The position numbers were made by a program, and so were the translations under genes. Below are positions 25,117 through 34,100 of a stretch of 64,000 nucleotides of DNA, in pieces. The stretch spans positions 1 through 64,000 of the forward strand of contig MSGS01000007.1 in NCBI GenBank assembly GCA_001940855.1, in the 5' to 3' direction. Position 1 is the first letter of the stretch; every line of letters begins with the position of its first letter. The notes under the pieces are model-generated. The model made no database searches. It saw only the letters and a program-made list of their open reading frames with translations, and was not told the DNA's origin. Source of the DNA: Christensenellaceae bacterium Phil1. Lineage in GTDB: Bacteria > Bacillota > Clostridia > Christensenellales > CAG-138.

Positions 25117-26707
25117 CCTCTTCCTCCTCGTCGCAATCATCATACACCGGCGGGTGTACGATATTCAGGTTGTAATCTGCTTTGCCGAACTCGCAGCGTT
25201 CCAGCAGCATTTGCGGGATTTTCTTCACCGTGATGTTGTCGTAGGCCTTGTCCAGTCCGCTGTCAAAAGAGCGGCAAGCGATGATCAGATACTCGCCTTC
25301 CTCCATGGTGTCCTTGATGGAGTCCAGATAGGGGCTGTTCAGGTGGCGGGTCGTTACAAAGAGATAGCTGTTCTCGTTGCCCACAGACTGTTTCCAGAAC
25401 AGATCTCCGTCCGGCTGATAGCGGAATCCTTCGTGCAGAGCCACCGCCGCTGCCAGCATATTGGCATCATAGTCCTCGTTGATGACATATTCGTCAAAGG
25501 GGTCTTTGTTGATTAGGGTGGGTGCTACCTCATAGAAACGATAACCACCACCGCCTTGCCAGTTCTGCGCCTTGGTAATGCCGCCGGGGTCTTCCCCGGC
25601 AATGACCTTATCCATGCGCACTTTGCAATGGGTATAGGCATGATTGCCCATTTCCACGCCGATCCAGCACCGTCCCATTTTTTGTGCGACGGCAGCAGTC
25701 GTGCCGGAACCGAGGAAGGAATCGAGAACAAGGTCACCGGGGTTGGTTGCAATGTGGATGATGCGCTGAATGAGTCCTTCCGGCTTGGGTGTATCAAAAA
25801 TATTATCTTTCCCGAACAATTCCATTATTTCTTTTTTTGCGGAGTCAGTGTGCCCGACTTCATCACTTGGCCACCAAGTCCATGGTGCTACTCCAGGGAC
25901 TTCCGAGAGATAACGAATTTTATTTGGCTGGCTGTTATTATCCTTTCCAAAATAAATCCGTCCATCAGAAAGAAGCTCTTCAAATGTTTTCTTGGATAAC
26001 GACCAGCATCGCCCAGCCGGAGGTGTGTGAATCTTTCCACCAGGCGCTTTTATCTCATAGAATTGATCTGGGGTTGCATGACCTGCTTGAGCCGTCATGG
26101 GGACTGGACGCCAGCGCCCCCGTGGATCGTTGTTTGGATTTTTATAGACTTTAGCTTGCTCTTCAGTCATTGGGACTAAGTTCCGCACTTCTTTAAAAGA
26201 CACCGTATCCTTTGCGTACACAAGAATGTATTCATGTACGTCACCGATAGATTCACGATTTTCACGGGAATACCGTTTCTGCCAGACAATCTGTGCAACA
26301 AAATTATGCCGACCAAATAGTTCGTCGCACAAAACCCGCATATATGCCTGTTCTGAATCGTCAATGCTGATCCACAAACTACCGACAGTATCATCAAGAA
26401 GATTCCAGAGAATTTCAAGGCGTGGACGCATCAGATTAAGCCAAATACTGTGCTCCAGATTGTCATCGTAGTGTTCAAAGGCAGAGCCGGTGTTATACGG
26501 CGGATCGATATAGATACACTTTACCTGTCCGGCAAATTTGCTCTCCAGCGCTTTCAGTGCCAGCAGATTATCCCCATGGATCAGCATATTCTGCGTATCC
26601 GGATCGGCGGCAGTGTTGGAAAGCTCCGCATTCTCAATCAGCAAACGAGGCTCGACCCGAATCGGCTCGTCTTTACCGTACCATGTCAGTTCCAGTTTGT
26701 TAGCCAT
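25109..26707 (-). CDS. mod: Type III DNA methyltransferase, Mod subunit
   Basis: N6-adenine methyltransferase that recognises the target site and protects host DNA. The order of motifs is that of the beta class: DPPYNTG (68-74) comes before DSFLGSGTT (about 335-345). The recognition region lies between them. GGGAGAG lies before the ATG at 26707, so I drop 9 codons from the track ORF, leaving 532 residues. The C-terminus is very acidic (DDCDEEEEDV), and its codons also carry the res ribosome site. The recognition sequence cannot be predicted. Confidence 0.93.
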   Translation of the reverse strand: MANKLELTWYGKDEPIRVEPRLLIENAELSNTAADPDTQNMLIHGDNLLALKALESKFAGQVKCIYIDPPYNTGSAFEHYDDNLEHSIWLNLMRPRLEILWNLLDDTVGSLWISIDDSEQAYMRVLCDELFGRHNFVAQIVWQKRYSRENRESIGDVHEYILVYAKDTVSFKEVRNLVPMTEEQAKVYKNPNNDPRGRWRPVPMTAQAGHATPDQFYEIKAPGGKIHTPPAGRCWSLSKKTFEELLSDGRIYFGKDNNSQPNKIRYLSEVPGVAPWTWWPSDEVGHTDSAKKEIMELFGKDNIFDTPKPEGLIQRIIHIATNPGDLVLDSFLGSGTTAAVAQKMGRCWIGVEMGNHAYTHCKVRMDKVIAGEDPGGITKAQNWQGGGGYRFYEVAPTLINKDPFDEYVINEDYDANMLAAAVALHEGFRYQPDGDLFWKQSVGNENSYLFVTTRHLNSPYLDSIKDTMEEGEYLIIACRSFDSGLDKAYDNITVKKIPQMLLERCEFGKADYNLNIVHPPVYDDCDEEEEDV

Positions 26708-26770
26708 AATATCTCTCCCATAATCTGCTGACAATTCATTATAAAGATCTCGCAGTCCAATAAACCGGAC

Positions 26771-28024
26771 TTACAGGCTCAAACTGTGCTCGTCCAGCAG
26801 GAAGTTTCGGACACCGATGGTCACGATCCCCATATCGTTTCTTCGCACCTTGATGTTATCCCGCACGACGATGATTTTCTTGAAGGAATCGCCGATAGCG
26901 TTCAGCGGGCGTTCCTCCTGCTCCCGCTTTCCCTCGGTGTTCATCGCAAAGGCAGACTGAATATAATACTTCTCACTGCCGCGGGTCACGACAAAGTCCA
27001 CCTCAAGCTGCTTTTTCGTGGTCTTGTTCTCGCTGTTCTTGCCAAACTGTTCCACAAGTCCCACGTCCACATGATACCCACGAATACGCAGTTCGTTGTA
27101 GATGATGTTCTCCATGATGTGGTTTTCTTCCATCTGCCGGAAGTTCAGTCTCGCATTGCGCAGCCCCACGTCCTCAAAGTAGAACTTTGCCGGAGAACCG
27201 ATATACTTTCTTCCTTTGATATCGTAACGGACCGCCTTGCTCACCAAGAAGGCGTCCATAAGATAGTCCATATACTTTTTCAGCGTCTTGTCGCTGATGG
27301 TCTTTTTCTTGACGCTTTTGAAGGCGTTCGCCAGCTTCAAGGGATTCGTCAGCGAACCAACGGCGGAGGCGAGAATGTCCACCAGCTCGTCCAGCTCCTC
27401 CTGATGGCGCACCTTATGGCGGTCGATAATGTCGCTGAGATACACCTTCTGAAACAGTGACATCAAGTATTCCGCCTTTTCCTCCGTCGTTTCGCGGGAG
27501 AGGATCAGCGGAAGCCCGCCGTAGGTGAAGTAATCGTCCCATGCTTCGTCGGCGCTGCCCTCGTAAACGGAGCAGTATTCCCGGAAAGAGAGCGGATAGA
27601 TGCGTATTTCGTCCCCGCGGCCGCGGAACTCTGTGACCAAATCAGAGGAGAGGAACTTGGAGTTGCTGCCGGTCACATAGACGTCTGCATTGCGAATATG
27701 CATAAAGCTGTTGAGCACATCCTCAAACTCGGCAAGGAGCTGCACTTCGTCCAGAATAATATAGTAGGTGTCCTTGTCAACGATCCGCTCTTTTACATAT
27801 TTCAGCATATTGTCGGGATCGCGCAGTTCTTTGTTACTGCGGTCATCCAGGGCGATCTCGATGATATGGTCTTCCCGAACGCCCTTTTCCAGCAGATAAT
27901 TATGGAACAGGTTGAACAGAAGGTATGACTTCCCGCACCGGCGAACACCCGTCACGATCTTGATCAATCCATTCTTCTCGCGCCGGATCAGCCGATCCAG
28001 ATAGATATCCCGTTTGATCTCCAT
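26771..28024 (-). CDS. AAA ATPase with DUF4143 domain
   Basis: A 417-residue ATPase of the archaeal-type AAA_14/DUF4143 family. Walker A is GVRRCGKSYLL (about 28-38) and Walker B is YIILDEVQ (about 90-97); the DUF4143 half follows, ending with a nuclease-like stretch (LEVDFVVTRGSEKYYIQ, about 340-355) resembling the PD-(D/E)xK fold of this family. The start at 28024 has GCAGGAGGTC upstream, replacing the track start 8 codons earlier. It is 63 bases upstream of mod. Members are common in gut bacteria and their role is unresolved; it may be cargo unrelated to the restriction system. Confidence 0.85.
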   Translation of the reverse strand: MEIKRDIYLDRLIRREKNGLIKIVTGVRRCGKSYLLFNLFHNYLLEKGVREDHIIEIALDDRSNKELRDPDNMLKYVKERIVDKDTYYIILDEVQLLAEFEDVLNSFMHIRNADVYVTGSNSKFLSSDLVTEFRGRGDEIRIYPLSFREYCSVYEGSADEAWDDYFTYGGLPLILSRETTEEKAEYLMSLFQKVYLSDIIDRHKVRHQEELDELVDILASAVGSLTNPLKLANAFKSVKKKTISDKTLKKYMDYLMDAFLVSKAVRYDIKGRKYIGSPAKFYFEDVGLRNARLNFRQMEENHIMENIIYNELRIRGYHVDVGLVEQFGKNSENKTTKKQLEVDFVVTRGSEKYYIQSAFAMNTEGKREQEERPLNAIGDSFKKIIVVRDNIKVRRNDMGIVTIGVRNFLLDEHSLSL

Positions 28025-28145
28025 ATTGACCTCCTGCTTCCGGAACAAATGTGCCTACACCTTTTTTCGTAATTATTATATAGGATAACCACGCAAAAGT
28101 CAAGTATTCTCCATGAGTTCATGTGTCCAGTATAGAAGCATCTAA

Positions 28146-28190
28146 AGAAAAGGCGCAGCTCACCGACCGGTAGAAATCGGCGGGCTGCGT
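28146..28190 (-). terminator. Terminator after the DUF6061 gene
   Basis: On the minus strand GCAGC...CCGA pairs with TCGGT..GCTGC, followed by CCTTTTCTTT. It would stop transcripts coming from the host rlmD operon before they reach the AAA ATPase and restriction genes. Confidence 0.75.
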
Positions 28191-28200
28191 CATGTTCATT

Positions 28201-28446
28201 CTAATCCATCAGCCGATGCTCCGGCTTGCCTTGTACATATGTTTTCGGATCACCCTCCAGCACCAGTTGTGCATATTCAAGAGGCTTGTTGTAGATTAGC
28301 CAGTCCAGCTCCGACCGCTGATACATATTGTCGGCGAACTCATTCTCCACGGCAATGGTATCAATGGAAATCAAGGAGCCATCAGAGTATTTCAGTTCCA
28401 CGCAGGCGGTGTCCATGTTATATTCACAGGAAATCAGTTTGCTCAA
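28201..28446 (-). CDS. DUF6061-like small protein
   Basis: An 81-residue acidic protein (LSKLISCEYNMDTACVELKYSDGS...) starting at TTG with AAGGAG 8 bases upstream. It resembles the DUF6061 family found near the ends of clostridial mobile elements; that identification is from memory of the family pattern. It is 22 bases after the RlmD fusion stop, so it is co-transcribed with rlmD in the integrated state. No function is known. Confidence 0.65.
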   Translation of the reverse strand: MSKLISCEYNMDTACVELKYSDGSLISIDTIAVENEFADNMYQRSELDWLIYNKPLEYAQLVLEGDPKTYVQGKPEHRLMD

Positions 28447-28468
28447 AGCTTGCGCTCCTTTCTCGCAT

Positions 28469-28738
28469 TCACGAAATCATCCCGAAATGCCGCAGCGCAT
28501 CCAAGATTGCTTTTTCTTTATCCGGCGGGCATTGGGGAACATGGGCATCCTTGGACTTTGGCTTGTTGTAGCTGTCACCGACCTCCAGCCCGCATTTCCG
28601 TTTAACTTGGGATATGTACAGGGAGGAGACCTTCATCCCGGTTTGCTCCAACACATACTCCTTGATCTGCGGATAAGTGGCTTGTCCGCACTTTTCTTGC
28701 AGCATTTCATCGATATTCACATCAACGTTGATATGCAT
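28469..28738 (-). CDS. Element-encoded domain, free form or fused to RlmD
   Basis: The element end encodes an 89-residue domain (MHINVDVNIDEMLQEKCGQ...) that is open to the left end of rlmD. It has its own start: ATG at 28738 with CGGAG 7 bases upstream, so it can be made separately as well as fused to RlmD. The segment TYPQIKEYVLEQTGMKVSSLYISQVKRKCG looks like a winged-helix DNA-binding fold, and the tail is PPDKEKAILDALRHFGM. In my recollection the same tail appears on methyltransferases of other clostridia that carry such elements. Role unknown; a DNA-binding factor for excision or regulation is a guess. Confidence 0.6.
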   Translation of the reverse strand: MHINVDVNIDEMLQEKCGQATYPQIKEYVLEQTGMKVSSLYISQVKRKCGLEVGDSYNKPKSKDAHVPQCPPDKEKAILDALRHFGMIS

Positions 28739-30118
28739 CCCATTTCTCCGCACTAAGAGACACACCGTCTCAACGTGCGCAGTCTGCGGGAACATATCCA
28801 CAGGCTGGGCGGACTGGAGGGAATAGCCGGACTGGGTAAGTATGCTTACGTCGCGCGCGAGGGTGGCTGGGTCGCAGGAAACGTAGACTATGCGCTCAGC
28901 CCCGCTTGCCGTCACAGCATCGAGCACCGCTTTATCGCAGCCCTTTCGCGGCGGATCGAGCACTATCACGCCCGGCCTTGCGCCCTTTGCTATCAGCTCC
29001 GACAGCGCGGCAGCCGCATCGGCGCATATAAAGTCCGCGTTTGTAACGCCGTTCATGGCCGCGTTGCGCCGCGCATCCTCCACCGCGCTCGGCACGTTCT
29101 CTATGCCCGTTACATGGGACGCGTGTTTGGATATGACCATCGATATTGTGCCTGCGCCGCAGTATACGTCCATCGCCTCAAAGCCGTCCCGCTCGGGAAA
29201 AAACGCTTCCACCTGAGCATAAAGCTTCTCCGTCTGTATAGGATTCACCTGAAGGAAAGACGCCGCGCTTATCTCAAACTTGAAGCCGCAAAGCTCCTCC
29301 GTAAGCGTATCGTCCCCCCAAAGCGTTTCGTACTTATCGCCAAGGATAACGTTTGTGGCTTCGTCGTTTCGGTTGAGTATTATCGATTTCAGCCCTTCGC
29401 AGCGCTCCGTCAGCATATTCTCAAGCGCATTCAGCTTCTTCGGCTGCCCTCTGGTCACTATAACGGCCATAATGTCGCCCGTGGTGGTTATTCTGCCCAC
29501 AACGTGGCGCAGCGTGCCGCCGCCTGTTTGCTCGTCGTATGGGGCAATGTCGTTTTCTTCCGCCCAACAATGCACGGCCTGCGCAACGTTATACAGCGCC
29601 CTGTTTTCAATAAGGCAGCCGTCTATCGGAACGAGCCTATGGCTGCGCGGGGCAAAAAAGCCGAAGCACATACGCCCATCAACCATCGCAAACGGGAACG
29701 CAGCCTTATTGCGGTAATGATACGGGTGCTCCATGCCTATGGTGCGCTTAACATGCGGGGAGGCCACCTTACCTATGCGCATAAGCGCATTCGCCACAAC
29801 ATTGCGCTTGTATTCAAGCTGCGCCGCGTAATCCATGTGCAGCAGATTGCATCCGCCGCAGCGTGTGAATGAGGAGCAGCGCGGCTCCCGCCTGTCCTTG
29901 CTTGGAACCTCCACGGCTGTAAGCTTGCCCACGGCGTAATTGGACGCCGCCTTTATTATATGTGCCTTAACATGCTCATTCGGCAGCGCAAACGGCACAA
30001 AAACCGCCAGGCCTTCATACCTGCCAACGCCCTGCCCTTCGGAACCGAGGGAATCTATCTTCAATGCAATATCATCGTTCCGGTTCACAGGCCCGGCTGT
30101 TTTCATCCGTTTAGTCAT
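28469..30118 (-). CDS. rlmD: 23S rRNA uracil-C5 methyltransferase fused to element domain
   Basis: Methylates a uridine of 23S rRNA using SAM. A TRAM domain is at about 10-75, an iron-sulfur site is C-x5-C-x2-C in CSSFTRCGGC (about 81-90), and the catalytic loop is VSCDPATLARD with DPPRKG before it. Native-type sequence ends at HVETV (about residue 448); the remaining 100 residues come from the mobile element and replace the original end, which survives at 11844-11912. The normal family length is about 450-460, so the enzyme should stay active. Last gene of the murB-rapZ-whiA-dnaE-pfkA operon. RlmD or RlmCD cannot be separated by sequence alone. Confidence 0.9.
   Translation of the reverse strand: MTKRMKTAGPVNRNDDIALKIDSLGSEGQGVGRYEGLAVFVPFALPNEHVKAHIIKAASNYAVGKLTAVEVPSKDRREPRCSSFTRCGGCNLLHMDYAAQLEYKRNVVANALMRIGKVASPHVKRTIGMEHPYHYRNKAAFPFAMVDGRMCFGFFAPRSHRLVPIDGCLIENRALYNVAQAVHCWAEENDIAPYDEQTGGGTLRHVVGRITTTGDIMAVIVTRGQPKKLNALENMLTERCEGLKSIILNRNDEATNVILGDKYETLWGDDTLTEELCGFKFEISAASFLQVNPIQTEKLYAQVEAFFPERDGFEAMDVYCGAGTISMVISKHASHVTGIENVPSAVEDARRNAAMNGVTNADFICADAAAALSELIAKGARPGVIVLDPPRKGCDKAVLDAVTASGAERIVYVSCDPATLARDVSILTQSGYSLQSAQPVDMFPQTAHVETVCLLVRRNGMHINVDVNIDEMLQEKCGQATYPQIKEYVLEQTGMKVSSLYISQVKRKCGLEVGDSYNKPKSKDAHVPQCPPDKEKAILDALRHFGMIS
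28764..28774 (-). other. Right attachment core (att)
   Basis: GTTGAGACGGT in rlmD, encoding V-E-T-(V). Identical to the left core; upstream of it the reading is host RlmD, downstream it is element sequence. Confidence 0.75.
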
Positions 30119-30137
30119 TACGCGTATCCTTTACCAA

Positions 30138-31100
30138 TTAAAATCTTGCAAGCACGGAGTTGAAGTGGAACAGCTTTTCGTCAAAGTGATCCGGCATTTC
30201 AACCGCTTCCTCTATGCTCACGTCAATTATCTTGTTATCCTTTATGCCAACGGCGCGACCGCCTATGTCGTCTGCAAGCAGCTCCACCGCACGCTGGCCA
30301 AGCCTTGCCGCAAGCACCCTGTCAAATGCGGTGGGGTTGCCGCCGCGCTGTATGTATCCGGGAACTATGGCCTTGGCCTCAACATCCGTATGCTCGTTCA
30401 CAAAGCGGGCAAAATCCTCCGCTCTGCCTGCGCCCTCGGCAATTATAACAATGCTTGTAAGCTGGCCGCGCAGCTTGTTTTTTGCAAGCTGCTTTGCGCA
30501 GTCCTCCCAGTCCACGGGAACTTCGGGCACGATTATCATGTCCGCGCCGCCGGCCACGCCTGACCACAGTGCGATATCGCCGCAGTTGCGGCCCATGACT
30601 TCTACCACGCCAACACGGTCATGCGCGCGCATGGTATCGCGGATCTTGTATATTTCATCGGTTATTGTATTAACAGCCGTGGTGAAGCCGATGGTAAAAT
30701 CGGTATAGCCCATGTCGTTATCTATGGTGCCGGGCAGGCCGATGGTCATTATGCCATTTTCATAAAGCTTTTTTGCACCGCGGTAGCTGCCATCCCCGCC
30801 GATTATTATAAGGCCGTCTATATCGTATGCATGCAGCATGTTCAGCGCCTTTTCAAAGCCCTCATCCTGCATAAATTCGCTGCTGCGCGCGGTCCTTAGC
30901 ACCGTGCCGCCCTTATGCATAACGTTTGCCACGTCCTCATGGGTAAGCTGGCGTATGCGGCCCTCTATCAGGCCTTTGTAGCCGTGGAATATGCCCATAA
31001 CGTCCATTCCGCGTGCATCCGCTTCCTTAAACACGGCGCGAATTGCCGAGTTCATGCCCGGCGTGTCTCCTCCGCTTGTAAGTACTCCGATCTTTTTCAT
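30138..31100 (-). CDS. pfkA: ATP-dependent 6-phosphofructokinase
   Basis: Phosphorylates fructose 6-phosphate to the 1,6-bisphosphate in glycolysis. The 320 residues match the bacterial short form. The N-terminus KKIGVLTSGGDTPGMN binds ATP; GGDGS (about 102-106) carries the glycine that indicates ATP, not pyrophosphate, as donor. PGTIDNDM holds the catalytic aspartate, and GYIQRGGNPTAFDR is the substrate loop. It lies 6 bases after dnaE and 19 before rlmD. Confidence 0.97.
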   Translation of the reverse strand: MKKIGVLTSGGDTPGMNSAIRAVFKEADARGMDVMGIFHGYKGLIEGRIRQLTHEDVANVMHKGGTVLRTARSSEFMQDEGFEKALNMLHAYDIDGLIIIGGDGSYRGAKKLYENGIMTIGLPGTIDNDMGYTDFTIGFTTAVNTITDEIYKIRDTMRAHDRVGVVEVMGRNCGDIALWSGVAGGADMIIVPEVPVDWEDCAKQLAKNKLRGQLTSIVIIAEGAGRAEDFARFVNEHTDVEAKAIVPGYIQRGGNPTAFDRVLAARLGQRAVELLADDIGGRAVGIKDNKIIDVSIEEAVEMPDHFDEKLFHFNSVLARF

Positions 31101-31106
31101 AAAAAA

Positions 31107-34100
31107 CTATTCTCCCTTTTTGATTTTTACATTATCTTGTCCCAGAAGTTCGCAAAGGACGTCCTTTACTGCTCCGGAGGGATTAACAAACAGTTCCTTA
31201 GGCGCAAGCTGCGTGCGCTTGGTGTTCGGGTCGTGCAGTATTACGGGCACGTTGCCGGGGAAGCGGCGCAGCACGCTCATAAGCCTGTCCATAAGCGGCT
31301 TATCCTGCGTATCCAGTCTAAGGTAAATTTTTTCCGATGCGCTCCGCTTCATAAGCGGCTGCACATCGTCTATCAAAATCATGTTCTCCTGCTCATCGCG
31401 CACGTTCAGCTTGCCGGAAATTATCACCTTTGAATCGCTGTTCAAAAGGCTTGAATACTTTGTGAATACCGACGGGAATGCCATGCATTCTATTGAACCC
31501 GTTGTGTCCTCCAGAGTGCAATACGCCATCATTCCGCTGCCGGAGCGCGTAAGTTTTCTTTGAACGTGTGTTATTATACCACCAATTTTTACTTTGTCAC
31601 CCTCTTGCGGCCCTATTTCAACATTTTCTTCGCCGCCTTTGCCGCTGAGCTTGGCAACCGTGTCCGGAAGGGAGGCAAGTATATCCGCATAGTCATTGAG
31701 CGGATGCCCGCTAAGATATATGCCGAGCGTTTCGTGCTCCATATCAAGCTTTTCCGCTTCCGCAAATTCCGCAATGTCGGGCAGTTCAACAAAGCTCCTT
31801 CTTATGCTTTCCCCGCCGCCAAGGTCAAAAAGGCTCATCTGCCCCGCCGCGGCCTGTTTCCTGTCCCCCGCGGCAAGCGAAAGCGCCTTTTCGTACACGG
31901 CCATCAGTTGGGAGCGTTTGGCGCCGGTGCTGTCGAAACAGCCAACCTTTATCATGGCCTCCACCATGCGCTTGTTTATGTCCCCAGCGCGGTTGGCAAA
32001 GTCCATAAAGTCCTTGAAGCTTCCGCTGTGGTCGCGCTCTTTTATGATATCCTTCATCGCCCCTTCGCCAACGTTGCGTATGCCCGCAAGGCCGAAGCGT
32101 ATCTTGCCGTCCTCCACGCTGAATTTTTCGCGGCTTTTGTTTATGTCCGGCGGCAGCACGGTTATACCCATGCGGCGCGCGGTGCTTATGTATCCTGCAA
32201 GCTGATCCACGCTGCTTATAAAGCTGTTCAGCATTGCCGTCATGAACTCGACCGGATAATATGCTTTAAGATAAGCCGTTCTGTACGCAAGCACGGCATA
32301 GCATGCCGCGTGAGGCTTATTAAACGCATAGGACGCAAAATCCGCCATTTCATCGAATATCTTATTCGCCGTTTCCGCGTCAATGCCGTTGCGCACCGCC
32401 CCCGGAACGCTGACCACGCCGTTTTCCTCTATGCCATAGACAAAGTTATGTCTTTCCTTCTGCATAACATCGTGCTTCTTTTTGGCCATTGCCCGGCGCA
32501 CAAGGTCGCTGCGGCCCATTGAATAGCCCGCCACGTCGCGCACGATGCGCATCACCTGCTCCTGATACACCATGCAGCCGTAGGTAGCTTTCAGCGCGGG
32601 ACGCAGCTTTTCGCTCAAATATGTAACCTGCTCCGGATGGTTTTTGCCGGAAAGATATTTTGGTATCTGATCCATAGGGCCAGGCCTGAAAAGCGAAATT
32701 CCCGCGATAAGGTCTTCAAGGCAGCCCGGCCTAAGCTGAAGCATAAACTGCTTCATCCCGGCTGATTCAAGCTGGAACACGCCGTCCGTATCGGCCGCGG
32801 ATATCATTTCATATACCCGCCTGTCCGTATAATCCTTCAGCTCCTTATCCGGCACCTTTTTTCCCTGCTCACGAATAAATTCAAGCGTATCGCGTATTAC
32901 GGTAAGCGTCCTCAGCCCAAGGAAGTCCATCTTCAGTAGGCCCAGTTCTTCTATTATTTCTTTATAAAACTGAGTTGTAATAATGTCCCCGTTGCGCTGA
33001 AGCGGCACAAATTCGCTTATAGGCTGCGCGCTTATAACAACGCCCGCAGCGTGCGTACCCGCGTTTCTCGGCAGTCCTTCAAGCTTTAACGAAATATCGA
33101 TAAGCTTTGTTACAACGGGGTCGTTATCATAAAGTTCCTTCAGCTCAGCCGATACCTCAAGCGCCTTGCTCAGCGTTATGTCTACCGTTTTGGGGATAAG
33201 CTTGGTTATCCTGTTAACGTCCTGCAGCGGAACCCTAAGCGCGCGGCCAACGTCCTTCACGACCGCCCTTGCCGCAAGGGTTGAAAACGTGATTATCTGG
33301 GAAACGTTATCCTTTCCGTATTTTTCAACAACGTAATCTATTACTTCCTGCCGTCTTTCTATGCAGAAGTCTATATCAAAATCCGGCATTGAAACACGCT
33401 CCGGATTTAGGAAGCGTTCAAACGTAAGATCATACAGCAGCGGATCAACGTCCGTAATGTCCAGCGAATAGGCCACAAGGCTTGCCGCTCCGCTGCCGCG
33501 CCCGGGGCCCACGAATATGCCCTTGCCGTGCGCGAACGCCACAAAGTCGTGCACTATCAGAAAATAGTCCACAAAGTCCATCTTGCGGATTATTTCAAGC
33601 TCCGTATTCAGCCGCTCCCTCGCAGCGTCGTCCGCATCGGGCATTTTCTTCACAAGCCCTTCTTCGGAAAGCTTTTTCAGATATTCGAAATTGTCCATGC
33701 CGTCCGGCGCGGTAAAGCCGGGCAGGTGCCTTTCGCCGAACGCAATGGTCACGTTGCACTTGTCCGCAACCTCCCGCGTGTTTTCAACGGCGTACTCATA
33801 CCCCTTCAGCGCGGCGCGCATCTCGTCCTCGCTTTTAAGATAGAACTCATCTGCGCTCATGCGCATCCTGTTTTCATCGTCAACGTATTTTGCCGTTTGT
33901 ATGCACAGCAGCATGTCCTGCGCTTCCGCATCGGCCTTGTCCACATAATGTATATCGTTCGTTGCAACGGCCTTTATGTCAAGCTCCCGCGCCAGATTGG
34001 CAAGCTTTGGCAGCACCTCCAGCTGCTCCGGCAGGCCGTGGTTTTGCAGTTCAATATAAAAATCATCGCCAAATACGCGTTTGAGTCTGAGCGCAAGCGC

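Larger units (their letters stand above)
11902..28774. mobile_element. Integrative mobilizable element inserted in rlmD
   Basis: About 16.9 kb bounded by GTTGAGACGGT (minus-strand reading) at 11902-11912 and 28764-28774. At both ends the 11 bases are read in the same frame as V-E-T-V: inside RlmD (HVETVCLL) at the right and at the end of the recombinase (EVETVCLL) at the left. Contents: large serine recombinase, MobA/MobL relaxase, DUF3847 protein, oriT, primase, helicase, sigma-like protein, restriction-modification cargo, AAA ATPase and a DUF6061 protein. No type IV secretion genes are seen, so it should be mobilised by a helper, not self-transmissible. All genes are on the minus strand. 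Confidence 0.88.

Noticed and set aside
11902-28774. Self-transmissible conjugative element (ICE)
   Set aside because: No VirB4, VirD4 coupling protein or other type IV secretion gene is present, so a mobilizable element fits better.
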